Below, one piece after another: positions 25,182 to 36,264 of a stretch of DNA of 64,000 nt. The number at the start of each line of letters is the position of its first letter. Position 1 is the first letter of the stretch. This DNA is from Pomacea canaliculata (Eukaryota; Mollusca; Gastropoda; Architaenioglossa; Ampullariidae), in NCBI RefSeq assembly GCF_003073045.1, contig NC_037595.1:13508074-13572073 (forward strand). The letters run 5' to 3'. The notes below the pieces were generated by a model that saw only the letters and a list, made by a program, of their open reading frames with translations, was not told where the DNA came from and ran no database searches. Both the position numbers and the translations under genes were made by a program.

Positions 25182-25256
25182 CTGTAGCAGCAAGTGAAAA
25201 TAGTTCACAAGATTCCAACGGTAGGAAATGTATTTTTTTTCCCGAGAAAGAGGTAA

Positions 25257-25303
25257 GTTTGTTTGTTTGTTTGTTTGTTTGTTCGTTTCTTTCTTTCTTT
25301 CTT
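25257..25303. repeat. TTTG/TTTC microsatellite
   Basis: About six TTTG units change into about four TTTC units. It is a simple repeat with no other signal. Confidence 0.85.
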
Positions 25304-26652
25304 TGACTAGAATATCTTTGATATGTGACTGATATTATGAATAACTTTTAAAATACAAAGGCTTGTAAATATAGAAGTAAATAAGCAAACAGAAGTGTAA
25401 CTGCTAAAGAAAGAAATAGTCTGCAATTCTGTGCATGAAATGAAATAAACTTTTTTTTAAAATAACTATTTTATAAAACGAGAAGACCTTTATCTTCCCA
25501 TAGACCTTTCCCTCTCTTTCTTTTTGTGCGTGTGTGTGTGTGACTGAAGATCATAGGCCTCGAGAGAGTCCTTGTAGTAGGATTATTCCACTAATAACCC
25601 TGATATATAAAATTCCATACATCTGTAATGATTCAGTCAACGCTACACATTATTTGAATTGAGTTAAGTTGTTCAATAATTATGTACCTTGTGCTCTCTA
25701 CTGCAACTGTTATCCCCAATTTTCTTTTACAAATATTTGGAAATATTTGTACTGATATATTATGTGCAACGTAAAATTTATTTTGAAGAAAGAAGTACGA
25801 ATGACTGAAAAAGTCGGTTAAACTTTCTACTGCCATAGCCATACATTTCTAGATGACTTGGGTAGTTGGGTGGTCTTACATTTGAATGATGACCGCAGTT
25901 GATTGAACATTCAGTCACTTCACAAACTTTAGGAAACATTTTATGAAAGAAAAGAAACAAAAAAGACTGTATATAATCTGTGGACCTCAGCAACCATTTT
26001 TTAAGGTTTAATCCTTCTCCTTCTCCTCATCAGCATCATCAACGTACATTTGTTGTTCAGCGCTCTTCTACAACATTAGGGTATGTAGGTCTGAGAGCTA
26101 GTCCATGTACATAACATCACGAACAAAGGAAATAAATAAAGGAACAATCTTTTAATGATACTTTGAGACGCTTTATCTACGCAAGAATTAATACGCATTT
26201 CTTCAATGTATGTAGCTTGTATGTTGACAATATTTAGAACTAATTATGAGGGCTTCATCAGTGAAAGTGTCACGTGAACCATAACGGTGAGGTCTACATC
26301 TGTAGACAGTAAACTTCTAGTGGAGGTCTATGGACAGTTTAGCACATGAACACGACAACGAATACTTTGAAGAGTTTGTGTGACAGCAGCTGTGAACACT
26401 CAGGCGTTAAATGAGAACAGTGAACACATATCAGAGGTAATGTTCACGACAACAACAACAACACGACTGAGCGGCTTTCTAGAAGTCTGTTGAAGGAACA
26501 ACCGTGTTACTGGATGAGCTCTGCTCCATTCCTTGCGTCCCACCGTTAATTCGTTTCTCGCCGAATTAAACAGCCGAGCATCGTGGCGAGTGTGTGATGG
26601 TCAGTGTAGTGGGAGACATCAGGCCTACACCCCGTCAACACACCACAAACAT
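25304..26652. other. Unassigned DNA
   Basis: No supported gene. A minus frame near 25,780-25,990 contains ECSINCGHHSN and PPNYPSH, faintly CUB-like, but its base use is that of noncoding DNA. A TCACGTGA palindrome lies at 26,270-26,277. Confidence 0.4.
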
Positions 26653-26966
26653 GTGGACGAGTCCAGAGCCGCCATCTGGTGACACTGTCAACACACATCA
26701 GACAGTTGTGGACGAGTCCAGAGCCGCCATCTGGTGACATTGTCAACACACATCAGACAGTTGTGGACGAGTCCAGAGCCGCCATCTGGTGACACTGTCA
26801 ACACACATCAGACAGTTGTGGACGAGTCCAGAGCCGCCATCTGGTGACATTGTCAACACACATCAGACAGTTGTGGACGAGTCCAGAGCCGCCATCTGGT
26901 GACACTGTCAACACACATCAGACAGTTGTGGACGAGTCCAGAGCCGCCATCTGGTGACACTGTCAT
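26653..26966. repeat. 55-bp satellite, six copies, with CTCF/YY1-like core
   Basis: Five full 55-bp units start at 26,653, 26,708, 26,763, 26,818 and 26,873, and a sixth partial unit of about 38 bp starts at 26,928. Copies are nearly identical; the main variable base is GACACTGTC in units 1, 3, 5 and 6 versus GACATTGTC in 2 and 4, so part of the array grew as 110-bp dimers. Each unit holds CCAGA-n7-TCTGG, a small inverted repeat, and on the minus strand TCACCAGATGGCGGC. This fits the CTCF core (CCASYAGRKGGCRS) at all but the first base, and also contains the YY1 core ATGGCGGC. The array ends about 1.9 kb upstream of the insulin-related start codon. Confidence 0.9.
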
Positions 26967-28817
26967 CAAGAGCCAAGCAAACAATCACACGGCCACTTTA
27001 CAACCACACCACAGCTCTTCCATGTTCAAGAACTAAAAGGAGAGGTCGAGAACAAATGACCTGACCTGAACATTGAAGTGAGCAGCAGATAAAATAATAA
27101 CTGCGGGGTCAAGCGGAGGAGAGATCTCAGAAGGAGGCGAGGGAGGAGTAAAGTGGAAGCACGGTAGCTCAGCGTGCATTGCAACCAGCGAATCTTGAAT
27201 TCGTTGAGAGAAGGAAGAGCAAACTAGACACTAATTGAAAGGCGCTGACGAAAAAGAAAAATATCTGCAAGCTATCTATCAACAGCGAACTAAAATACTG
27301 CGTGAGTGAGAGTTGTTTAGACACAGAGAAACTAAAAAAAAAAAAGGAAAACAACCTTAGTAACAACTGTGTAGAGACAATGAAAATAAAAGAATGTGTG
27401 ACATAGAAACGAAAAGACTGAATGGACGGTGTGTGTAGAGAGAAAGAAAGAAAAAAAAGAGACTATGGGAGGACAGGCGTGGAATGACAAGTACAGAATT
27501 AAACCATAGGAAGAAGGAAATATAGTCATAAAAATAACCATTTGTAGAACGAAATTCTTCGGATGTGTCAGCTATATGTTTACCTTCCCAAACCATTTTT
27601 TCGGAAACAGGAAAAGATTCGTTTTTAAACCCATTAAAATAAGTAATTTAAGCAATGGAAATAAAATCGTAAAATGACTCCAGCAAACACTTTGAACTAC
27701 AAGTCTGCTGTGATAACTGGAAGCGACTTCTAGAGCTTCGACAGCTAATTGCAGATGAAAAGCAGGCATCCGTAGCTTTGGTAGACGAAAACACATTTAT
27801 TCGAATGACTGAAAATGGAAAACAAATACGAAATATCAAGTTGACTAGCTTTGTGTTATGATATATAACATGTGTTAAATAGAATACAATAATGTAACAT
27901 CAGCTGATGGCAGAGGTGGCTGGCAAACAACGGGGTGGTGCCAGTCGACGACCATTTTCACAAGAGTTCCAGTCTTTCTGTTCTTGAGCGGGATAAAAAT
28001 TATGTGATGCCAATGACCATTCTTCATTAACATAAGCTTATTTTTAACCCTCTACTAACACGGACAATGTATGTTTCTTTGTTACAATTCTATAATAACA
28101 TGAGGTGACATAAGAAGAAGGTAGTTATTATTTACTAATATCTTAAAACATTTCTAGAGATGTTGAAAGGCTGTTATTCCTCATGCACGTGCGATGTGCT
28201 AGGTTTCTGTAAGTTATCACAGGTTTGATACAAGTTTCAGTCATTCTTGTCGGAAATATCCTGGAGATATTGAGAAAGTCTGTTCCACATGACTCTCATT
28301 AAGAATTATAAGTTGAACTTTAATAATTTCTTGGAATGGGTAGAGTGTTGACTGAGAGATGTTCGTTTTATGGAAAATATTGAGGCGGCAAATATATCTC
28401 AAGAACTGGGAGGGAGGAAGAGTATGTGAGAGGGAGAGAGAGAGAGAGAAATAAAGAAAGAGGATTAAACTCTTAAGAGTGCACTGCTTGACACGAAGAC
28501 GATTTCGAATTCTAATGAGATAAAACAGACAACAAAGTCGTTTTGTCTCTTTCATCTCGAAATGCTGAGTAAAGGGTAAGCCGTAGAACCAAGTGACATT
28601 CAGCAACAAGCCTCCTCGACTTTCTGTTAATAATACCGTTAGACGGAGCAGCAAATGCCATCAGGAGCATGAAGACTGCGGAAGTGTTGAAACTGATGGA
28701 TTTACTGCAGAATCTTAAAAGTTTGTGCACTCATTACGAAATGCAATTCTCGAGTGTGGAGAATAAAGTGGCAGGTGAGTCACAGATAGATGAGAACTCT
28801 TGTCCCTGTGTGTGCAG
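26967..28817. other. Unassigned DNA upstream of the insulin-related gene
   Basis: No coding gene is called. A tRNA-like GGTAGCTCAGCGTGCATTG near 27,166 may be a SINE remnant and a GA-rich tract lies near 28,430-28,450. Just before the insulin-related gene, 28,669-28,774 ends in GCAG|gtgagt and 28,817 ends an acceptor-like TGTGTGTGCAG. A 43-base intron would be unusually short, so the acceptor more likely joins a more distant 5' untranslated exon. Confidence 0.35.
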
Positions 28818-28850
28818 GTGCCTTGGGGTTTGCTGGGACTTGACTCCACT

Positions 28851-29820
28851 ATGGCGGTGTCGTGGCAGTGCTGGCCCCTGGTGGTGTTAGGGGTGGTGGC
28901 GCTGCACGCGTCCACGTGCTTGGGGACCTACGAACACACGTGCACGCTGTCCACGCGGTCACGAGGCGTCCATCCGCAAGGCATCTGCGGCAAGAACCTA
29001 CCCAAGATCCTCAGCGACATCTGCGGGCCCGGGGGGTACATGGGCCGGTGGTTAAGCAAGCGAGAGGCGCCCACAGATGCAAGTGAGTTATCTTCTCTTG
29101 ATGTAGTGGGGGCGGGTCAATCAAAGATGCCGTGGGCATAGCACACTTCTGTGAAGTTTAACAAAAGTCCGTTAAGTCTGAAGTGGTCCGAGAAAGGGTC
29201 AAACGGTGTTAGAAGTGTGATTTTACTAAAACATTACCTAGGGGCTAAATATTTCTGTGACTTTCCTTTCTGCTGAAAAGTTCAGGAGTGGGGATGTGGA
29301 GATCAAGCCTGAACAACTGAAAACGAGGCTGTGTAAATATATCAGGTGTTGTCCTATGTATGATTGCTCTTAACCTTCTCCTCACATCCACCCCAAAAGT
29401 CCATTTCTTTTATCTTTCGTTTTTTCAGTTTTTGTCTTCTGTGTCCTTCTTTCCTTTTCATTTTTAATTCCTTCTTTCTTTCCCTTCTTCTTTAACTTTC
29501 TTTTCGATTGTCTTAGCTTTTTTCTTGACATTTGACAACTATAAAAGTAAATTGTCATTGCTTAACTAATTTGAAGAAACAACCGCACTGTCACATACCT
29601 CATCATTGCATTCCTTTGTTCTCTTGTAGGTGTGGAGCTGAGGGAAGAGACAGAGTCCATTGCTAGTCGACTAAAAGATATCCTTTTAGGAAAAAGAGAA
29701 GCATTATCTTACCTGCACAAGCGGCAAGCCGGCTACGGTTCACAAGGAATCACATGTGAATGTTGCTACAATGCGTGTAATATTTACGAACTCCTGGAGT
29801 ACTGTCAGTACAACAAGTGA
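28851..29820 (+). CDS. Molluscan insulin-related peptide precursor
   Basis: This gene encodes a secreted prohormone of the insulin superfamily. Coding exons are 28,851-29,082 and 29,630-29,820, joined in phase 1 (GCA A|gtgagt ... TTGTAG|GT), the classical insulin C-peptide intron position and phase. The 140-residue product has a signal peptide (1 to about 25), a B chain (about 26-69) with Cys31, 45 and 58, KR at 70-71, a C peptide, GKR at 98-100, KR at 108-109, and an A chain (110-140) with Cys120, 122, 123, 127 and 136 in the pattern CxCCxxxCx8C. Eight cysteines rather than six, and the CECC motif, are typical of molluscan insulin-related peptides, known from Lymnaea cerebral cells where they control growth. 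The A chain starts with Gln, which could form pyroglutamate. An AATAAA follows at 30,010-30,015. Confidence 0.93.
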
Positions 29821-30009
29821 TCAGTTCTTCACACGATCGCCGGCCTCAACCTTCCACAGCCTCTGTGACATTGTTGACTTCACAAACATTTGCTATTTTT
29901 GTGTGATTAGATACTTTGGTTTCTCCAAGGGTGGGGTGGGGGAAATGTTCATCACCAAGCGCCACATCAAAGCCTCTTTCTCGTTCTGCCTCAATATAAA
30001 TGAACAAAG

Positions 30010-30015
30010 AATAAA
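30010..30015 (+). terminator. Polyadenylation signal of the insulin-related gene
   Basis: AATAAA lies 190 bases after the stop codon, in an otherwise unremarkable 3' flank. A second AATAAA is near 30,052. Confidence 0.5.
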
Positions 30016-30059
30016 ACATAGTTTACAAATGACAAAATGACTTTTGACTTCTAAATAAA

Positions 30060-33000
30060 TTTCGACCTCCATTTTTTTTTGGAACTTTGATTTATCTTGA
30101 CTTTTATGTTGACACTTCTGTGTGGTAGGATATGTTCACATGCATTCATATTTAAACTTGGTATATTCATAAACAGATTACATAATTAATTTGAAGTGAA
30201 CTTCTTATAGAAACAATCTTGCAGAACTTACAAGGCCGTTAATGTTAAAAAAAAAAAAACTATTATCGTGATGAATGGCGGATTCAACTATTGAAACTGT
30301 AACAGTGGTTTCATGTGTTGCCTTGAAAAGTAGAGTCCGCTTACAAGAAATGGAAAGAAAGTGTGCTTTTCTCATCCCTTCGCATGGAATAAAGCTTAAT
30401 ATAGAGCTGGTGAGATGTACCTGAACAACATCAATGAAGTAGTCAATGATGTAAAGGTAACTACTGGATGAAGCTGATGCCGTCGGTATTACCGTAAGAC
30501 CTTTACAGTCTGTATTTTTTGTATGTCCTTCTTACTTTCTGTCTGATGCTAACTCCTGCCAAATCCTGCAAAGCTTTAGAACCGAGCTTTGAATGGATTC
30601 CTTCCTGCAATTTTAGAGAAGAAGAGGGAAAAGTCACCCCATTCTGACTCATGAATAAAGAGATCTCTGGCGCAAAAAAAAAACAAACAAAAAAAAACAA
30701 CAGTTTTGAGAATCACTAGCCTTGAAGACACTGATTAGCAAAGGTGCTTACCTGCGGGCTGAACTGAGGTATCCTGTTCATTGTCCCAGTCCATCGTGCT
30801 TTGCGGCCTTCATCTGAACTCATCACGCGAGGCTGTCGTCAGTCATCTCTCAGCAAGAGACTTTCGGCGTCCTCTCATCACTGTTCTTCCCTTCAATAAA
30901 CTTCTTTGCCAGTCTTGAGGCACTTGCCGGTAGCTTCGATTCTGTCTCAGACCTTGCAACACGTCTACTTATTATTATCATTATTATTATTATCATTATT
31001 AATGAAACTCAGTATCTAACAGTCTGTGGGGGGATGGGGACAAAGCTGGGTTCACTAAAAGAAGCGAGCCCTGAACATGAAAAATATTCTGGTATACGGG
31101 AAGCAAAGACAATAGTGTTTCGTCTATAGATAAAAATGGTAAAAATTGATGTTGCAATAAAAGGAATATTTTACGCTTCGAGAAAGATCGTACCATGAGT
31201 ACTCGCTAATTTGTTTTTTAAATGTTGCTCACATAAAATGATCGATCAGTGCTGGCAAATCGTGTTTTGTTCTGATCACTTGATTAAAATATCCTGCGGC
31301 AGCTTCTATAGTCCTACTCCTTTTTTCAGGAGTTGTTTTTCCCAGTCGAGGACAAAGTGGGCGAGTGAGTGAATGAACGAGTATGTGAATGTGTGTGCGT
31401 GCGTGTTCAGAGAGTGAATGGATGGCACTGAAACATTTGTATAAACATCTTGGGGCTCTAGGTAGGTAACTACTTCAAAGAAAAGCGTGGGCGTGGAAAA
31501 TGTGTTCTAAAGTTGTATCATAAATAGGAGGGGAACATTATATTGGAGAGGAGGGTAGTCAAAAAAAAAAAAAAAAAAAAAAAAAAACTATACCCAAACA
31601 CTCTCCCAATTAAAATCAGAAAATCGAAAGATCGGTGTTAAAAATATCAAAATTACTATTTTAATAAATATAAAAAATATTTATAATTTCAAACAATAAA
31701 ATCACAGTCACCCAGACCAACAGAACAGAATCACACTATAAAAGACTTGTATTTCAAGGGACTGAACACACTTTCATTAATGAAGGTGACAACCAACGGA
31801 TTTGATGGACTCCGCTCCGCGGTGAGGTCGTTCAAATATTCTCTTCGTTCCTGACTAACAAGCCAGCGCAAATGCTGCTGCATACATGGATGTTAACTGC
31901 GGCCATTAGTGTTTGCAGAGAGCAGGTAATAAAGAGGGACGACTTCCGGTGTGGGTGGATTAAGGACACCTGGACATTTGCTGCTTACTGCTGCGAGGCT
32001 AATCTGTCGGCTGTAAAATCTGGTTTCCTGTTGTATGCACGATAAATTTACGTCTGTAAAGCTCTCATTGCTGCCTTGATGAGTGTGCTCGCGGTAACTC
32101 TGTCTTCTTTGTGTGTAATTGCGAGAGCAAGCCTCAGGGCAGACATCTTGTGGAGACCGCTGACGTCAGAGGAGCCATACTGCTCAAAATAACCGATCAT
32201 CATTCTCGTGTTTGTTTCCTAGATGAATATGGAAAAGGTTCATGCTCGAATTAATGCAGTTAATAGCTGGGTTTTTTTTTACCCTTCTTTACTAGTCATG
32301 AATTGTGGTCCAGGTATCTGATATGTACATAGGTATAACAGTTAGTGTTCCTCGACATTATGTGCTGACTACATTAACTTCTTCTGTTAAAAGTAATGTA
32401 AGAAATATAAGATGCCTCGTGAACTTGCTTACTCAGTGTGTGTGTGTGAGAGAGAGATACATCAATTTAACAATGAGGTGTTATAATGGAGAAAGCATAT
32501 TGGTACACCCTCAGTAGAGCTTCTAGTTTATTGTTTCCGCCAAATGTGTTGAGAACTGGGACTTTTGCATGCGCCAACATTTTTTTTCCCTTGCCAGCAT
32601 TTCTATCAGGCGTGGCAGATTAAAAACAATTGTAACAAACGATAAACCAACTGACTTTAGATAGAAGTCAATGGATGGACCACTCTCTGAAGAAATGGTT
32701 CTTGTGTGTCTTTAACGACTCACGTACGAGTGAACCGAGGTCTCTACTGGACTGTCAAACGATGTGCTGGCTCGGTGACAACCTTGATTCTGGCTCGCAA
32801 GGAAGTTCAGAAGGAATTCCACGCACAAACTTTTGCTTAAGTTCAAGGTAGTCAGCGACGAACCAAATTATTTACAAATACCTTTCATTTCAGAGACTGG
32901 TTGATGGAGTACGAAAGGGTTACCCGGTTTGTGTTTCGAAAAAAATACATATAAATGTCTGACCGAACTTCTTCTCGACAGCGGACGTGAGGTCTCTTAA

Positions 33001-35905
33001 CATCGCTTTACGGGGGATCAGGCAGTCACAAGGTCGTTAAGAATCTTCAACAGACATGCGCGTTTGACCTTTCTTCCGTCGTTGGGATGACGTCACTGCG
33101 CTAACCGCCACTTGGGTCCAAAGCTTTGTCGGAGTCGGAGAGGACCGGAGCATGAATGGGTAACGGGACTTGTGTCTGGGTCACAGTGAGTGCACGTGCG
33201 CCGCGCGAGGGAGGAGAGGAGGAGATGGGAAAGTGAGGGAGAGAGGTGAAAACGAGGTCGTTCTTGTAACGGCGGCCTTTTCTATGTGGTTAAAAAGGTT
33301 GTTCTTACACCAAAGGGGCTTGACATTTGGCGAAGCTGGCGATGCAAAATAGCTGGGGGGAAAATGTGTTAAGCGCCTTCCCCTCCCTCCTCCCTGGAAA
33401 CTTTTTTTGTCTTTTTCGTAAAGGTCTTTCAGTTCAAAACCTCTACGATTCCACCCGATGAACTATTCATTCAAATGTAGATTGGCTTATCAGACATTTC
33501 AAATCCGTGAAATGTTTCTTGTGTTGCTCACTGTTGTTGTAAGACATTGCAAGGCTTTACTAGTTACTGACTGAATAGTTTGTTTGTTGTTGGTTTTTTT
33601 TTTTGGGTGTGGGGGCGGATGTTGTTTGTTTGTTTTGGATGGCTGCTATTTAAGATCAGTATAAGACTTGACAAGCACTAAACTTTTGAGTTTCAAAAAT
33701 CCCATGTAATAAGCAACATCAAAATGTTAATAAATAGGTGGAGAGAACGTTTCTAAAAATGGACTAGAAATACATCTTACATGTTACTATTAAAGACCCT
33801 TGAAAGTGTTATTAATCGGAGTAAATGATTCTAGATGACTGGCAAAAAATATCATCTTTATGAAGTATTGGTGAGTGCCAGCACAAGAAATGCATTTTGG
33901 GTGTGAGAACATGCATAACATGCATGAACAACATGAATAATATCTATGAACAACATTTATACATCCATCCAGACCTGTCAGCTCTCAACCTCGAAACCTA
34001 CACCAGCTGAATTACATGGGAGATAAATTCGTTGTAGCTATTTTTTCCAGAGACACTAATATGCTGGTTGTCTCCCTTGAATGTACCGTCCTTGTGTGCA
34101 TGCGTACGTACATGCGCGCACGTGCTTTCAGTGCTCTCGCTTTTCATTCTTTTGTATTTGCTTTTATTAAAGGCGCTTTGACATTGTTATCATGCAGTTT
34201 TTGTTGTTGCTGTTGTTTTAGCGAAGAAACAACAACAAAACATGCTTATGGTGGGAACAACTTTAAAATTTGTTTTTGTTTAAGACAAAGACAAGAAAAA
34301 TAATGTTTAGAAATGCTACCTCACCCACTCCAGAAGTTGTAAATAGATGTTTTGACACATTTCTTCACATTATACACCGCATTGTATTTACTCTCTTCTT
34401 ATAAACAGTAAATTAGTAAATGTAAAAGACAGTATTAAAAACCACCCTGAACTGTTTTATTTGATTCACGATTGTAAACGAAAATTCACATCAGAGATGG
34501 GGATAGCTTTTCCTTTCATTCACACAGAAAGATTGATTGATTGATTGATTGATTGAAGAGCCGAGCTCTAGTGAGAGAGACAGAAATGCGAATTTTTACA
34601 AACTCATCCTTTGTGGTTTTAACATTCAGGTGATTAGCACAGCTAGTGTAATAAAACTGATCATAATAGTATCATAATACAGTATCATTGCAGTATGACT
34701 ATAGAATGTAGTGATGCAGTTCCACTATAGTATTACTATGGTATAGTATAGTAAGATAATATAATACAATATCTAATAGTATGACTATAGTATATCATAA
34801 TACCGTTTTACTATAGTAAAGTAATACAATATCTATATAACATATTATTATATAGTATATCATAACCCAGTATCATAGTGAATATCGCTATCACCATAAT
34901 CTAGTGTAATTAACCATTTACACTCATTGTCCCAAACAGCCATTTGAAGCGGCAAACATACTCATTTAATAAACATTAAAACGAAGTGCTTCAACGAACT
35001 TTTTTACGACGTTTAAAGCAGTTGGAACGCCTGGTAGTGCAGTGGTTAAAGGTCTTTGAGTCGTTCATGCTACTTTCTGTCTTTCTAAGCGCTTCTTTTT
35101 CGACCTGGCTTCTCTTTTGAGAAGTCGATTTTCTGTACACTTGCCTCTTTTCAACGACTAAGGTTTTTTCTGTCCATATCTGTCGAAACTTAAAAACCGT
35201 CCACCTTCACCTGGTTTCTTTGCCGGGTGACGTTTGTCTCTGTCTGTCTCGGCGAGGACGTTACTGTTCCTCACCCTTTCTCTCATTTTGAAATCACGAA
35301 GATGACTATCAGGCCACAGATCTCCTTCTTGACCTTCTTTACCCGAGGTCCTAAATGTAAGGAATTAGTACAGCGGGATCGATGTCAGCAACAACTGACT
35401 GGACTTCCATCAAGTACTAAAGTATCAAAAGTGAATAAGTACGGAAGATAAGATGATATGGCAACGGTAGTAGTGATTAAAAAAGAAAGGAGAGCAAAGA
35501 TGAAAAGAAAACTCGTTTCAGACTGTAATCTGTATTGCTGGTCGAAGAGTTATTTTTGTGTCCATATGTTCTACATCTTTAGGACCAATATCAGAATTTC
35601 GAGACTAGCAGATTAAAGGCCCAGTTAACGATCTCCGACAGAGACCTACATTTTGTGCTGCGTCATTGCCTATCAGTTCCAGAACTTTAGCCCGAACCTT
35701 GGTATGTGATAAGGAAAGTAAGGCACGAGAGCAAATAGGTTTTGTCTGAATGTTTATTTGGAAGAATCTCAGTCCTGTGCTTCCAAAAGGAAATGACTTA
35801 ACAAATCGCTTATCATCGGAAAAATGATATAAAAAGAAAGAAGTCACGCATATATTTTTCAAACATTACTATCAGTAAGGTAAGAACAAAAATAAAGTCT
35901 CTATA
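30060..35905. other. Long unassigned stretch, repeats only
   Basis: No gene is supported. It contains A-rich runs (30,673-30,700; a 27-base A run at 31,561-31,587), a TTATTA/TTATCA tract at 30,966-31,000, CRE palindromes at 32,161-32,168 and 33,088-33,095, a GATT repeat near 34,531-34,555 and a tRNA-like SINE head TGGTAGTGCAGTGGTTAAAG near 35,032. From about 35,800 the sequence matches the 3' flanks of temptin-like genes B and C, so the duplicated unit starts there. Confidence 0.4.
34640..34885. repeat. AT-rich degenerate ACTATAGTA repeat
   Basis: Variants of ACTATAGTA, AGTATATCATAATAC and ATAATACAATATC recur through about 245 bp. Many are near-palindromic, so the strand could fold back. It looks like decayed low-complexity DNA. 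Confidence 0.6.
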
Positions 35906-35909
35906 GAAA

Positions 35910-35910
35910 T

Positions 35911-35950
<40 letters not shown>
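35910..35950. repeat. TC/CA compound microsatellite
   Basis: A (TC)n run of about 27 bases passes into (CA)n. The equivalent places beside genes B and C have only short CACACA-type tracts, so it grew after the duplications. Confidence 0.85.
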
Positions 35951-36264
35951 GTTAAAAGAAGAAACGTGGACCTCAGATGATCTATTTGTTGCTAACATGC
36001 GATGGTCTCTAATCTTATTCTGTGCTTCTTTCATTCAAATAGTAACTCGACTATTGACTGATTCTTTTTTTCTTCTTTAATGAATAAATTATGAGGGACT
36101 GGCAAAGCTTCGAAGAGTTTGAAATGTTTTATGTGCTTCGCAGCAAGTCTTTACAACCTGGTAACCACAGACAGTTTATTTGTGACAAGTGTTCACTTTC
36201 ATGCAGATTATCGTTATGAGATGTCCATGCCGGCCCTTCGTCCCAACACTTGACACGGTCAAGA

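Noticed and set aside
25778-25993. CUB-like hint (INCGHHSN, PPNYPSH) on the minus strand
   Set aside because: Short, AT-rich codons, no second cysteine pair and no reliable exon borders.
26653-26966. Satellite unit as a self-cleaving hammerhead ribozyme
   Set aside because: The minus strand has CTGATG but lacks the CTGATGA core and a matching GAAA, so the fold is not possible.
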